Assembly (NCBI GenBank): GCA_020441905.1
Contig: JAGRLG010000054.1
Location: forward strand, 62,001 to 126,000
Origin: Rhodobiaceae bacterium
Lineage (GTDB): Bacteria; Pseudomonadota; Alphaproteobacteria; Rhizobiales; NORP267
DNA length: 64,000 nucleotides
Direction of reading: 5' to 3'
Shown here: positions 36,557-45,422 of the stretch, piece by piece
Position numbering within the stretch: position 1 is the stretch's first letter
Layout of the letters: each line of letters opens with the position of its first letter
Program-made: the position numbers and the translations under genes
The notes under the pieces: generated by a model
Seen by the model: only the letters and a program-made list of their open reading frames with translations
Told to the model about the DNA's origin: nothing
Databases searched by the model: none

Positions 36557-37722
36557 GCTTCGCTCCACAGTTTGATTGAGTCGGCAAAGGTGCCGGCCTG
36601 TTCACGGATCGGCTGCATCTGGCCGGAATTTTCCGCGTATTTGAATGCGATGAAGGGAATATTGGCCTTTTTCAGCGCGCTCTGCAGCATCGGCCGGTCC
36701 AGCAGGGCCGGATCGCAGAAGCTGGGAGAAGCAAAGATAACCCCTTCGGCGCCGCGCTTGGCGACCGCACGGACCAGGTGCTGGCCCTTTTCGGCGAGCG
36801 TCGGCACATATTTGGCCGAAGTCTCTTCCGAATGGTGCAGGAACGCCTGGGACAGGTTGTGCAGCGGATCGCCCTCGAGCGGCACATCCTCGAGCAGCCA
36901 GCGCGACACCAGCAGCAGGTCGTCGTCGACGACATAGCAGCCGGCCAGTTCCAGCGACTTGATGAGGTTGAGCGGCGGCTGTTCGCAGAACAGGCCGGCG
37001 ACGATGACGCGGCAATTGTCGCGCAGCGGCCGGTCGACCTTTTCCGATTCCGTCAGCCACTCCCGGATCATCTTGTTGTGCTCCTCGACGGGAAGCACAT
37101 AGCCGGCACGCACCAGCAGATAGACATCGGCCGCCGGCGCCTTCCAGGGCTGCTTGGACCGGAAGTCGTAGACTTCGCGGACGAGAGCCCGGTTCTCATT
37201 GTAGAGCGCGATGGAATTGCGCAGCTGCTCCTCGGTGATCTTGCGGCCGCCGAGCTCTTCCAGGCCCTCGACCAGCTCGGCCAGTTCCTGGGTGTAGTAA
37301 TTGCCGCCGATGTCATCGATATAATTCTGCGGCACGTCGAAATAGCGGGTGTAGACATTCGGGAACATCAGCTTCCACATGCCCGACAGGTTGCGGATCA
37401 CGTCGCAGATCGACGGGAACAGCATGCCATCGACGAAATCGAGGCGGCCCGAAACCCCAAGCTCGATGGTCGAGCGCGGAATGCGGCAGATATAGCTCTG
37501 GTAATAGGCGTCGCCGTGGATGACTTCCATCTGGTCGCCGCCGCCGGTAATGCCAAGCGGCAGCATGCCAGCGGCATGGATGATCTCGCGTGGCACATAG
37601 ACCGGCATGAAGCCGACCACTTTGCGGCCGGGCTCGGCCGCTTTCCATTCGCGCGCTGCTTTGAAGTGCAGGTCCTCGAAGAGGTCCAGGCACCGCTCAT
37701 TGATCTTTTCAAGTGCGGACAT
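36553..37722 (-). CDS. bcrC: Benzoyl-CoA reductase subunit C
   Basis: 389 residues from ATG 37722, two bases after the dch stop; an ATG six codons upstream is less well placed. HgdB/BcrC family with YICRIPRSTIELG, FPSICDVIRNLSGMW and AGLFCEQPPLNLIKSLE holding conserved cysteines. It pairs with BcrB in the substrate-reducing module. The gene order bcrC-B-A-D followed by ferredoxin is that of Thauera aromatica and Magnetospirillum, not the bzd arrangement of Azoarcus. Confidence 0.95.
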   Translation of the reverse strand: MSALEKINERCLDLFEDLHFKAAREWKAAEPGRKVVGFMPVYVPREIIHAAGMLPLGITGGGDQMEVIHGDAYYQSYICRIPRSTIELGVSGRLDFVDGMLFPSICDVIRNLSGMWKLMFPNVYTRYFDVPQNYIDDIGGNYYTQELAELVEGLEELGGRKITEEQLRNSIALYNENRALVREVYDFRSKQPWKAPAADVYLLVRAGYVLPVEEHNKMIREWLTESEKVDRPLRDNCRVIVAGLFCEQPPLNLIKSLELAGCYVVDDDLLLVSRWLLEDVPLEGDPLHNLSQAFLHHSEETSAKYVPTLAEKGQHLVRAVAKRGAEGVIFASPSFCDPALLDRPMLQSALKKANIPFIAFKYAENSGQMQPIREQAGTFADSIKLWSEA

Positions 37723-37724
37723 GA

Positions 37725-38492
37725 CTAACAATGCTCCCATTTAGCCGGCCGTTTGGCGATGAAGGCGTCCAACCCCTCGACCGCATCGCGGGTCGACATG
37801 AGGCCGTCCAGATAAAGTTTCTCGACCGCCGCGATGCGCTCGGCAACGCGTTCGGCATATCCGATGCGCACGGCGCGCACCGCATAACGCAATGCCGCGC
37901 CCGACGAGGCGGCGACATGAGTGTCGAACCAGGCAAGCGCTGCCGCTTCCGGATCGTCCGACACATTATTGGCAAGACCGCAGGAAACGGCCTCGGCGCC
38001 CGTGATGCTGCGCCCGGAATACAACAGGTCTTCCGCCACCACTCGCGCCATCCGCTCCGGCATCAGGCACGAGGCCGCCGGGGCAAAAACGCCAAGCTTG
38101 ATTTCCGGCTGGCCGAGCTTGGCATCGGCGGAAACGAACATCATGTGTCCGGCCATTGCCACTTCCAGCCCGCCGCCAAGGCACTGGCCCTGCACGGCAA
38201 CCAGGATCGGTATTTCACAGCGGACCATGCGCAGCACCAGTCCGTGCAAACTCTTGAGCATGTCCGCGCAACGCTCGGGCAGATGCTCCTCGACGCTGGC
38301 GCCGAAGGAAAAATGCGATCCTTCGGCATCAAGCAGAACCGCCAGCAGCCCCGGATTTGAGGCATGCTGCGCCAGCGCCGCGTCGAGGGCGCCGATCATT
38401 TCCGCGTCGACAATATTGGCCTTGGGGCGGTTCAGCCTCAGGCGCAACAGCTTGCCCTCGCGGTCGGTCCAGACTTTGAGCACGTCGCTCAT
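37725..38492 (-). CDS. dch: Cyclohexa-1,5-diene-1-carbonyl-CoA hydratase
   Basis: 255 residues from ATG 38492, overlapping the oah stop (ATGA). It is a crotonase-fold protein with the CoA oxyanion segments SFGASVEEHLPE and QGQCLGGGLEVAMAGH. It hydrates the diene produced by benzoyl-CoA reductase to 6-hydroxycyclohex-1-ene-1-carbonyl-CoA. Specific assignment rests on the operon had-oah-dch-bcr as well as fold. Confidence 0.92.
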   Translation of the reverse strand: MSDVLKVWTDREGKLLRLRLNRPKANIVDAEMIGALDAALAQHASNPGLLAVLLDAEGSHFSFGASVEEHLPERCADMLKSLHGLVLRMVRCEIPILVAVQGQCLGGGLEVAMAGHMMFVSADAKLGQPEIKLGVFAPAASCLMPERMARVVAEDLLYSGRSITGAEAVSCGLANNVSDDPEAAALAWFDTHVAASSGAALRYAVRAVRIGYAERVAERIAAVEKLYLDGLMSTRDAVEGLDAFIAKRPAKWEHC

Positions 38493-39634
38493 TCGGCCGC
38501 CGCCTTGCTCGCCGGCATCAGGCTCTCCGTCAGTTCCGGCGTCCACGGCGCGCCCTTGGCCAGCGCCTGGCGCAGGCCGACAAAGTCGATCTCGCGGCCC
38601 GATTCACGGGTGCCTTCGTTGAAAGCGCGGAAGCCGGCGCGAGCCTCGGTCATCATATTGAGGGCGAGCCAGGCGCGGGAGTCTTCCTTGTTGCGGTTCC
38701 AGGCCTCGAGCTTGGGCTTGCGCAGTTCTTCCAGCGACTTGGTGATGCAGTCGGGGAAGGTGGTGAGGAACTTGGTGCACAGCTCCTCGACCCTCTGGTC
38801 GAGCAGCGACAAATCGATGGTCCCCGATTTGAGGACTTCCTTGCCCTTGGCCAGTTCCTCGCCGGTCTTGGCCTTGCCATAGCAGACCCGGCCCCAGTCA
38901 TCGAACATCTTGTCGGTGATGACGGTGGGATTGGGAATGAACTTGCCATCCACCTTCAGCGCCGGAACCACATCCATGATGATGCCGAGCTGATAGGCCT
39001 GATGGGCGGTGAAGGGCTCGCACAAAAGACCGGAAACCATGGCCTGCTCGCAGCCGATCATCAGGGGCAGGAAGTCGGTTGCGCCGCCGATGGCCGCCGA
39101 GCCGTGCTTGGGACCGGCCTGGCCGAACTTGGCCAGATCCTGGGCCACGGAGAAGTCGGCCGCCATGCCGATTTCCTGGCCGCCGCCGATACGCATGCCG
39201 TTAACGCGGCAGATCACCGGCTTGTCGCACGCCAGGATCGACGACACCATGTCGTTGAACAGGCGCATATACTGCCGGTACTCCTGGCCGTTGCCGGCGT
39301 AATATTCGGCATATTCCTTGGTGTTGCCGCCGGTGCAAAAAGCCTGGTCGCCAGCGCCGGTGAACACCACCGCGACGACGTCGCGGGCCACCGAGGCATC
39401 GCGGAAGGCGTGGATCACGCCCTTCACCATGTCGGTGGTGTAGGAATTGTACTGCTTGGGATTGTCAAGAATGATCCAGGCATTGTAGAGGCCGTCGACG
39501 ACATTGCCGTTGACGTCCTTGGCCGGGCGCTTCTCATAGACCACCCCGGGCCAGTTCTCGCCGCCACCGAGACGATGATCGACCAGCTTGGCCGGCGCCG
39601 TGTTGTTCACGATTTTCGCGGTATCCCCATTCAT
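38489..39634 (-). CDS. oah: 6-oxocyclohex-1-ene-1-carbonyl-CoA hydrolase (ring opening)
   Basis: 381 residues, a long crotonase-family protein. The N-terminus has LVDHRLGGGENWPGVVYEK, and the oxyanion-hole region has TGGNTKEYAEYY and VNGMRIGGGQEIGMAADFS. Oah adds water twice and opens the ring to 3-hydroxypimelyl-CoA. The length is well above simple enoyl-CoA hydratases and fits Oah/BzdY. It follows had by 24 bp. Confidence 0.95.
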   Translation of the reverse strand: MNGDTAKIVNNTAPAKLVDHRLGGGENWPGVVYEKRPAKDVNGNVVDGLYNAWIILDNPKQYNSYTTDMVKGVIHAFRDASVARDVVAVVFTGAGDQAFCTGGNTKEYAEYYAGNGQEYRQYMRLFNDMVSSILACDKPVICRVNGMRIGGGQEIGMAADFSVAQDLAKFGQAGPKHGSAAIGGATDFLPLMIGCEQAMVSGLLCEPFTAHQAYQLGIIMDVVPALKVDGKFIPNPTVITDKMFDDWGRVCYGKAKTGEELAKGKEVLKSGTIDLSLLDQRVEELCTKFLTTFPDCITKSLEELRKPKLEAWNRNKEDSRAWLALNMMTEARAGFRAFNEGTRESGREIDFVGLRQALAKGAPWTPELTESLMPASKAAAE

Positions 39635-39658
39635 TTCAGCGAAACTCCTCCAAGAAAC

Positions 39659-40729
39659 CTATTTGCCCGGAACCAGAACGACGCGGCGCTTGACCTGCCC
39701 CGCATGAACGTCGTGGAAAACCTGGTTGATGTCGTCCAGCGAGCGTTTTTCGACGAAGGGCGCGACCTGGATCTTGCCATCCAGGACAAGATCGAGAGCG
39801 CCGGGATAATTCTCCGGCACGCAGCCCCAATTGCCCAGCAGCCGGGCGTGAAACGCCATCAGGTTGGAAAGCCGGACCTCAACCTTGTCCATGGTGAAGC
39901 CGACCACCGCCATGGTGGCGCCGCGATTAAGCAGACCGTAAGCGGTGGTCTGGCCAACGGCGGTTCCCGAGCACTCGAAAATATACCATTCGGTCTGGCG
40001 CAGGCCGTTTTCCTTGGCGAAGGCGCGAATGGCGTCGCGCAGACCCTTGCCATCGTGATTGCGCGCATTCAGCGTCAGCGCCGCACCGTGCTTGGCGATA
40101 TTGGCCAGCTTGTCGTCGTCGACATCGATCGCCACCACCTTGGCGCCGAATGCCGCCGCGATCTGCGCCGTGTATCCGCCTACCCCGCCAATGCCGATAA
40201 CCACCGCCAGCGAGCCGGGCTCGATGCCGGCCTGGAGCACCGCCTGATAGGGCGTGGTCACCGCGTCGGCGACAATCGAAACTTGGGCCAGTTCCAGCCC
40301 GGCCTTGGCGAGGCGCGCTTCGTCAACCTCGCACAGGCCCTGCTGGGGCACGACAATATGGCTGGCAAAGCCGCCCTGGATGTCGTTACCCGGCATCTTC
40401 TGGTTGGGGCAGATCGTGCCCTTGCCGCGCACGCAGGCGTCGCAGGTTCCGCAGGGGATGACGGCGCAAACGATGACCGTCTTGCCCCTCCAGGCCTCTG
40501 CCCCGGCGCCGGTTTCCACCACGCGCCCCGATATTTCATGGCCCAAAGCCAAAGGAAAGGGCTGGTTGGTACGCACGCCATCGTAATAATAGCCAAGATC
40601 GGTGTGGCAGACGCCGCAACCGGCAACCTCGACGACAACCTCGCCCGCGCCGGGCTCGGCGCTGAACTCGGTACGCACCATGGGTTCCTTGACCCCGGTC
40701 ATATCCCATCTGTAAGCGGAAACAGCCAT
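39659..40729 (-). CDS. had: 6-hydroxycyclohex-1-ene-1-carbonyl-CoA dehydrogenase
   Basis: 356 residues of the zinc-type medium-chain dehydrogenase family. [17 protein letters not shown] carries the catalytic zinc cysteine and [12 protein letters not shown] follows. A structural zinc site is seen in [17 protein letters not shown], and the NAD Rossmann motif is [15 protein letters not shown]. It oxidises the hydroxy product of Dch to the 6-oxo compound. It is the first gene of the operon, and a weak FNR-type box lies 35 bp upstream. Confidence 0.94.
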   Translation of the reverse strand: MAVSAYRWDMTGVKEPMVRTEFSAEPGAGEVVVEVAGCGVCHTDLGYYYDGVRTNQPFPLALGHEISGRVVETGAGAEAWRGKTVIVCAVIPCGTCDACVRGKGTICPNQKMPGNDIQGGFASHIVVPQQGLCEVDEARLAKAGLELAQVSIVADAVTTPYQAVLQAGIEPGSLAVVIGIGGVGGYTAQIAAAFGAKVVAIDVDDDKLANIAKHGAALTLNARNHDGKGLRDAIRAFAKENGLRQTEWYIFECSGTAVGQTTAYGLLNRGATMAVVGFTMDKVEVRLSNLMAFHARLLGNWGCVPENYPGALDLVLDGKIQVAPFVEKRSLDDINQVFHDVHAGQVKRRVVLVPGK

Positions 40730-40763
40730 GATCCGATTAATCCCCTTCCTCAGCCAGGCATAC

Positions 40764-40777
40764 CTTGATCTGGCTCA
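40764..40777. promoter_or_regulatory. Candidate FNR-type box upstream of had
   Basis: TTGATCTGGCTCAA is one base from TTGAT-N4-ATCAA and lies 35 bp before the had start. AcpR, an FNR-type activator, controls the bzd benzoate operon in Azoarcus sp. CIB, so such control would be natural here. Confidence 0.45.
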
Positions 40778-40894
40778 AAGACCTTGCCGCGCTCACCCGC
40801 TTCGATGGCCCCAAGGTCTTGTTGCCGAAACACATCGGAGCGGGAGCAGGTGCGACGCCAAGCGCCTTGACAGCCAGAAACTCACTCAATATCG

Positions 40895-40925
40895 TAAAAT
40901 CGTACTGGAATACGAAATTAAGTCA
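40895..40925. promoter_or_regulatory. Inverted repeat and shared 11-mer between the bcr and kor operons
   Basis: TCGTA-CTGGAA-TACGA (40900-40915) is an inverted repeat. It overlaps ATACGAAATTA (40910-40920), which recurs in the pad promoter at 20143-20153. It lies 62 bp before the korA GTG and about 180 bp before had, within an A/T-rich patch. Confidence 0.45.
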
Positions 40926-40981
40926 ACCCGTATCTCTGGCATCTTTTCCCGGTACGCTGAAACAAAGGGGACATTGGCGCC

Positions 40982-42712
40982 GTGACAAACCAGCGCAAAG
41001 TACAATCAAGCCTCTCCGTCGCCGTCACAGGCAGCGGCGGTGCAGGCGTCATGACCGCAGGCGGATTCCTGCTCGAGGCTGCGGCACGCAGCGGCTGGTT
41101 CGGGTTGATGACCCGATCCGTCGGGCCACAGATCCGCGGCGGCGAGGCAGCGGCTCTGCTGCGTTTTTCCAACCGCCGGGTCGATGTCCCGGCCGAGTCC
41201 TACAACATTCTGTTCGTTGTCGACTGGCTCAATTTCGATCGCTTCTCGGCCGAAATCCACCTGACTCCCGATACCATGGTCATTGCCGACCCCGATTCGG
41301 GCGAGGTGCCGGAAGTGGTCGTCAAGTCGGGCGCGCGCATGTTCGACATGCCGGTCAAGCAGGTGCTTGGCGCCATCGAGGGCGGCCGCCCCAACATGCT
41401 GGCGACCGGCGTCGTCGGCGGCATCATCGGCCTGCCGATCGACACCATTTACGAACTCATCCAGGACAATCTCGGCTCCAAGGGCGAAAAAGCGGTCAAT
41501 TCGAGCAAGGCCACCGTCGAAGCCGGCTACCGCTTCGCCGAAACCCTGACCGACGCCCCCGCGCTGGCGGAACCGAAAAAATCGGACAAGAGGCGCTGGA
41601 TCATCACCGGCAACGAGGCCGCCGGCCTTGGCGCCGTGCGCGGCGGCGTACGCTTTGCCGCCGCGTATCCGATCACGCCCGGCACCGAGATTCTGGAATG
41701 GCTGGCGCCCAACCTGCGCAAGCTTGGCGGCGCCCTGGTGCAGGCCGAGGACGAACTGGCCTCGATCAACATGGTCATTGGCGGCTCCTATGGCGGCGTT
41801 CCCGCGATCACCGCCACCTCCGGCCCCGGCCTGGCGCTGATGACCGAGTCCATCGGCCTGGCGGTTGCCGCCGAAGTGCCCTGCGTCATTGTCGACGTCA
41901 TGCGCGGCGGCCCCTCCACCGGCATTCCGACCAAGTCCGAACAGTCGGATCTCAACATTGCCGTCTATGGGCTGCATGGCGACGCACCCCATATCGTCAC
42001 CGCCCCCAATTCAGTCTCCGATTGCCTGTTCACCACCCAGTGGTCGGTGTACCTCGCCGAGGCGATGCAGACCCCGGCAATCGTGCTGTCCGACCAGTTC
42101 ATCGGCCAGGCCAAGATCGTCATCGATCCGCCTGCGGACATAGCCTTTGTCGGCAAGCGCCTGCTCGCCCAGAACATCGAGGGCGAATACCGGCGCTATG
42201 CTGTCACTGAATCGGGCGTGTCCCCGATGGCGGTTCCCGGCGTTGCCGGCGGCCAGCACACCGCTGACGGCCTCGAGCACAATCCGCGCGGCACGCCGTC
42301 AACCCGCGCCGAAGACCACATGACGCAGATGAACAAGCGCCTGCGCAAGATCACAGGCTTTGATTACGGCTCGCACTGGGCCGAAATCGACGGCGAGGGC
42401 GAACTGGCGGTCCTGACCTGGGGATCGTGCACCGCCGCCGCCCTCGAGGCGGTGGAAGCGGCCCGCGAGGCCGGCATCGCGGTCAAGCTCATTTCGCTGC
42501 GCCTGATTTCGCCCTGCCTGCCCGACGCCATGGCCAAGGCCCTGGAAGGGGTCAAGAAGGTCCTGGTTGTCGAACAGACCCATTCGGGCCAGTTCGCCAA
42601 TTACCTCAGGGCCCAGTACGAACTTCCCTCCGAGGTTCGCAGCTATCACATTCCCGGCCCCCTCACCATTCGCCCCTCAGAAATTCTGAGCCAAATTCAG
42701 GACTGGAGCTAA
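40982..42712 (+). CDS. korA: 2-oxoglutarate:ferredoxin oxidoreductase, fused gamma-alpha subunit
   Basis: 576 residues from a GTG start. The N-terminal gamma domain (about 1-190, with GSGGAGVMTAGGFLLEAA and SVGPQIRGGEAAALLR) is fused to an alpha domain with AYPITPGTEILEWL and TSGPGLALMTE, followed by a C-terminal domain ending near residue 576. KorAB decarboxylates 2-oxoglutarate and reduces the ferredoxin that feeds benzoyl-CoA reductase. The two-subunit form is as in Thauera. Other 2-oxoacids, including phenylglyoxylate, cannot be excluded from sequence. Confidence 0.92.
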   Translation: MTNQRKVQSSLSVAVTGSGGAGVMTAGGFLLEAAARSGWFGLMTRSVGPQIRGGEAAALLRFSNRRVDVPAESYNILFVVDWLNFDRFSAEIHLTPDTMVIADPDSGEVPEVVVKSGARMFDMPVKQVLGAIEGGRPNMLATGVVGGIIGLPIDTIYELIQDNLGSKGEKAVNSSKATVEAGYRFAETLTDAPALAEPKKSDKRRWIITGNEAAGLGAVRGGVRFAAAYPITPGTEILEWLAPNLRKLGGALVQAEDELASINMVIGGSYGGVPAITATSGPGLALMTESIGLAVAAEVPCVIVDVMRGGPSTGIPTKSEQSDLNIAVYGLHGDAPHIVTAPNSVSDCLFTTQWSVYLAEAMQTPAIVLSDQFIGQAKIVIDPPADIAFVGKRLLAQNIEGEYRRYAVTESGVSPMAVPGVAGGQHTADGLEHNPRGTPSTRAEDHMTQMNKRLRKITGFDYGSHWAEIDGEGELAVLTWGSCTAAALEAVEAAREAGIAVKLISLRLISPCLPDAMAKALEGVKKVLVVEQTHSGQFANYLRAQYELPSEVRSYHIPGPLTIRPSEILSQIQDWS

Positions 42713-42716
42713 TCCC

Positions 42717-43550
42717 GTGACCGCGCACACTGCACCCGCCTTCAAGGCCAGTGACTACAAGTCGGACATCAAGCCGGTCTGGTGCCCGGGCTGCGGCGAC
42801 TATCATGTTCTGCTGTCAGTGACCCGGGCCCTGGCGGAACTCGGCCGCAGGCCGGAAGACGTCGCCTGCATTTCCGGCATCGGCTGTTCGTCGCGTATCC
42901 CTGCCTATGTCAATTGCTACGGCTTCCACGGCGTTCATGGCCGTTCCCTGCCGATCGGCACCGGACTCAAGGTGGCCCGCCCGGATCTCACCGTTCTCGT
43001 CGCCGGCGGCGATGGCGACGGCTTCTCGATCGGCGGCAATCACTTCCAGCACGCCTGCCGGCGCAATATCGACATCACCTATATCGTCATGGACAATCGC
43101 GTCTATGGCATGACCAAGGGTCAGCCCTCGCCGACCACGGAGCCGGACTGGGACAGCGCGCTGTCGCCGGGCGGCACCGGCCTGTCGCCGTTCCATCCCC
43201 TGGTGATCGCGCTGGCATCGGGCGCCAATTTCGTCGCCCGCACCTTCTCCGGCGACCCCAACCGCACCACCGAGGTGCTGGTCGAGGCGATCAAGCATCC
43301 CGGCTTCTCCTTCGTCCAGATCCTCAGCCCCTGCGTCACCTTCCGCCCCGACGAACGCGGCTGGAAGGATGTCGTGCATACCGCCGCGGTCGAGGAAACC
43401 GACGATCCGGCCCGCGCCGCGCGGCGTATCATGACCGATGACGGTTTCAACATCGGCATTCTCTATCGGGGCAACCGCGCGCCCTACAAGCTGACTGGCC
43501 GCGAGGCCACCAGCGACACTGACCAACTCGGGGAGATGTTCGCGATATGA
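42717..43550 (+). CDS. korB: 2-oxoglutarate:ferredoxin oxidoreductase, beta subunit
   Basis: 277 residues from a GTG start, 4 bp after korA. WCPGCGDYHVL and CISGIGCSSRIPAY carry the cysteines of a [4Fe-4S] cluster, as does a cysteine near residue 200 (ILSPCVTF). The thiamine diphosphate motif is GDGDGFSIGGNHFQHACRRN. It overlaps the next gene by 4 bp. Confidence 0.94.
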   Translation: MTAHTAPAFKASDYKSDIKPVWCPGCGDYHVLLSVTRALAELGRRPEDVACISGIGCSSRIPAYVNCYGFHGVHGRSLPIGTGLKVARPDLTVLVAGGDGDGFSIGGNHFQHACRRNIDITYIVMDNRVYGMTKGQPSPTTEPDWDSALSPGGTGLSPFHPLVIALASGANFVARTFSGDPNRTTEVLVEAIKHPGFSFVQILSPCVTFRPDERGWKDVVHTAAVEETDDPARAARRIMTDDGFNIGILYRGNRAPYKLTGREATSDTDQLGEMFAI

Positions 43551-44101
43551 GCGAGGACAAAGCAACGGCGAAAACGTCCCAGCCGGGGCCGGAAGCCATC
43601 GAATCCGTCGAGGAACTGCTGGCCCACGCCTATGTCATCGAGGTCGACGCGGTGGAACGCTACAATCTGCTCGCCGACCAGATGGAGGTTCACAACAACA
43701 GCGAACTGGCGGCTCTGTTCCGCAAGCTGGCCGGCCATGAGGAGCATCACGCCAAGGAGATCCTCGAACGCGCCGGCGACAAGGCGCTGCCGAAATTGAA
43801 ATCGTCCGACTACAAATGGGGCGAATTCGAAGCCCCGGAGGCCGCAGAGCTCGACCGCGCCCATTATCTGATGACACCGTGGCATGCTCTGCAAATGGCG
43901 CTGCGCGCCGAGAAGCGGGCCTTCGCCTTCTTCGACCAGCTGGTCAAGACGGCCAAGGACGACGAGATGAAGAAGTGGTCCGAGGAATTCCGCGAGGAAG
44001 AGGCCGAACATGTGCGCCTGGTCGAGGAATTGCTGACCCGCTACCCGGAGCCGGCCGAGGATTGGGCCGAGGATCCCGACCCGCCGGTCTATCTGGAATA
44101 G
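43547..44101 (+). CDS. Rubrerythrin-like diiron protein without rubredoxin domain
   Basis: 184 residues with a four-helix ferritin-like bundle. Diiron ligands are visible as EVDAVERYNLL, HEEHHAKEI, RAEKRAFAFF and EEEAEHVRLVEEL. There is no CxxC rubredoxin domain. Such proteins remove peroxide or sense oxygen. The start overlaps the korB stop (ATGA), so it is made together with the oxygen-sensitive oxidoreductase, and protection is a sensible inference. Confidence 0.87.
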   Translation: MSEDKATAKTSQPGPEAIESVEELLAHAYVIEVDAVERYNLLADQMEVHNNSELAALFRKLAGHEEHHAKEILERAGDKALPKLKSSDYKWGEFEAPEAAELDRAHYLMTPWHALQMALRAEKRAFAFFDQLVKTAKDDEMKKWSEEFREEEAEHVRLVEELLTRYPEPAEDWAEDPDPPVYLE

Positions 44102-44161
44102 CACGCCGGCCGACGACGAGACGCGCCGGGCGACAACAAGAAATGGAATAAGGGGGAAACA

Positions 44162-44557
44162 ATGAAGGTTCTTTGTCCGGAAGGATGGGCCAAGCCGATC
44201 GGCTATGCCAATGGCATCGCCGCTCCGGCCGGTCAGATCGTGTTTATCGCCGGTCAGGTTGGATGGAGCGCGCAGCAGGTCTTCGAGAGTGAAGACCTGG
44301 TGCCGCAATTCGAACAGGCGCTGAAAAACGTGCTGGCGGTTCTGGCCGAGGCCGGCGGCAAGCCGGAACACATCTGCCGCATCACCGCGTTTTGCTGCGA
44401 CAAGCCGGAATATCTGCGCGTGCGCGGCGAATTGGGCAAGATCTGGCGCAGCCTCATGGGCAAGCACTTTCCGGCCATGAGCATGATTTTCGTCTCCGAC
44501 CTGCTCGACCACCCCGGCAAGATTGAACTTGAGGCAACCGCGGTGGTGCCGGGCTGA
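44162..44557 (+). CDS. RidA-family protein lacking the active-site arginine
   Basis: 131 residues of the RidA/YjgF fold: IVFIAGQVGW, PQFEQALKNVLAVLAEAGG and FPAMSMIFVSDL, ending KIELEATAVV. In RidA imine deaminases the position after FPA is arginine (FPARS-type); here it is methionine. It is therefore probably not a canonical 2-iminobutanoate deaminase. It lies 60 bp after the rubrerythrin-like gene and may belong to the kor operon. Its substrate is unknown. Confidence 0.83.
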   Translation: MKVLCPEGWAKPIGYANGIAAPAGQIVFIAGQVGWSAQQVFESEDLVPQFEQALKNVLAVLAEAGGKPEHICRITAFCCDKPEYLRVRGELGKIWRSLMGKHFPAMSMIFVSDLLDHPGKIELEATAVVPG

Positions 44558-44702
44558 AAACGGCCCTCCGGTTGCCCGGCCCGCTGGCAGCACCGGTCTT
44601 GCACCTGGACCTATGGCGCGCGCGACTTTGCTTGCGCCGCACGCCCTCTTGGGCCATGAAGGCCGCTAGACCTTGCAGGTACAGACCGAAGCTGGTTGCC
44701 AA

Positions 44703-45422
44703 ATGCCCGGAGCCTTGAACGAAACCGATCTGGCCATTGTTCGCCATACAGCTATCTTCGGCGAGCTGAGCCCCAGCTCGCTCGGCGAACTGCTCGCCGA
44801 GGCCACCGTGCACACGCTCGGGCGCGGCGAGATTCTCTTTCTCCAGGGCGATCCGGCTGCCGCCTTCTTCGTCGTTCTTGAAGGCTGGCTCAAGATCTAC
44901 CGCCTCACCACCGCCGGCGACGAGGCCGTCGTCGGCGTCTTCACCGCGGGGCAGAATTTCGCCGAAGCGGCGGCACTGTCCGGCGGGATCTATCCGGCGA
45001 GTTGCGAGGCGGTGACCGATTGCCGGGTCGTTCAGTTGCCGGCCGAGAATCTGACCGAAAAAATCCGCAGATCGCCGGATATCGCCTTGTCCATGCTGGC
45101 CTCGACATCGAAACAGTTGCACCGCCTGGTGCAGGAAATCGAACAGCTGAAGGCACATACAGGCGCCCAGCGGGTGGCCGAGTTCCTTGCCTCGCTCTGC
45201 CCGGTCGAGGAGGGCGCCTGCACCATCGGCCTGCCTTACGACAAGGCGCTGATCGCCGGGAGGCTGGGCATGAAGCCGGAAAGCCTGTCGCGCGCTTTTG
45301 CCCGCCTGCGCCCGCTCGGCGTGCGCATCGACCACAATACGGCGGCGATTTCCGACGTTGCCCGCTTGCGCAACTATGCCGATGACGACCGGCGCCAGTC
45401 CGAGGCGGCGAAGAAACAATGA
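44703..45422 (+). CDS. Crp/FNR-family regulator, DNR/NNR-like
   Basis: 239 residues from ATG 44703; a TTG ten codons upstream is less likely. It has a cyclic-nucleotide-like sensor domain without an N-terminal cysteine cluster, then a dimerisation helix and a winged helix whose recognition helix reads KPESLSRAFARL. That keeps the E-xx-SR contacts for TTGAT half-sites. Regulators of this kind (DNR, NNR) respond to nitric oxide and activate nir and nor genes. This function is inferred from domain build and from NnrU, NnrS and nir neighbours. Confidence 0.85.
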   Translation: MPGALNETDLAIVRHTAIFGELSPSSLGELLAEATVHTLGRGEILFLQGDPAAAFFVVLEGWLKIYRLTTAGDEAVVGVFTAGQNFAEAAALSGGIYPASCEAVTDCRVVQLPAENLTEKIRRSPDIALSMLASTSKQLHRLVQEIEQLKAHTGAQRVAEFLASLCPVEEGACTIGLPYDKALIAGRLGMKPESLSRAFARLRPLGVRIDHNTAAISDVARLRNYADDDRRQSEAAKKQ

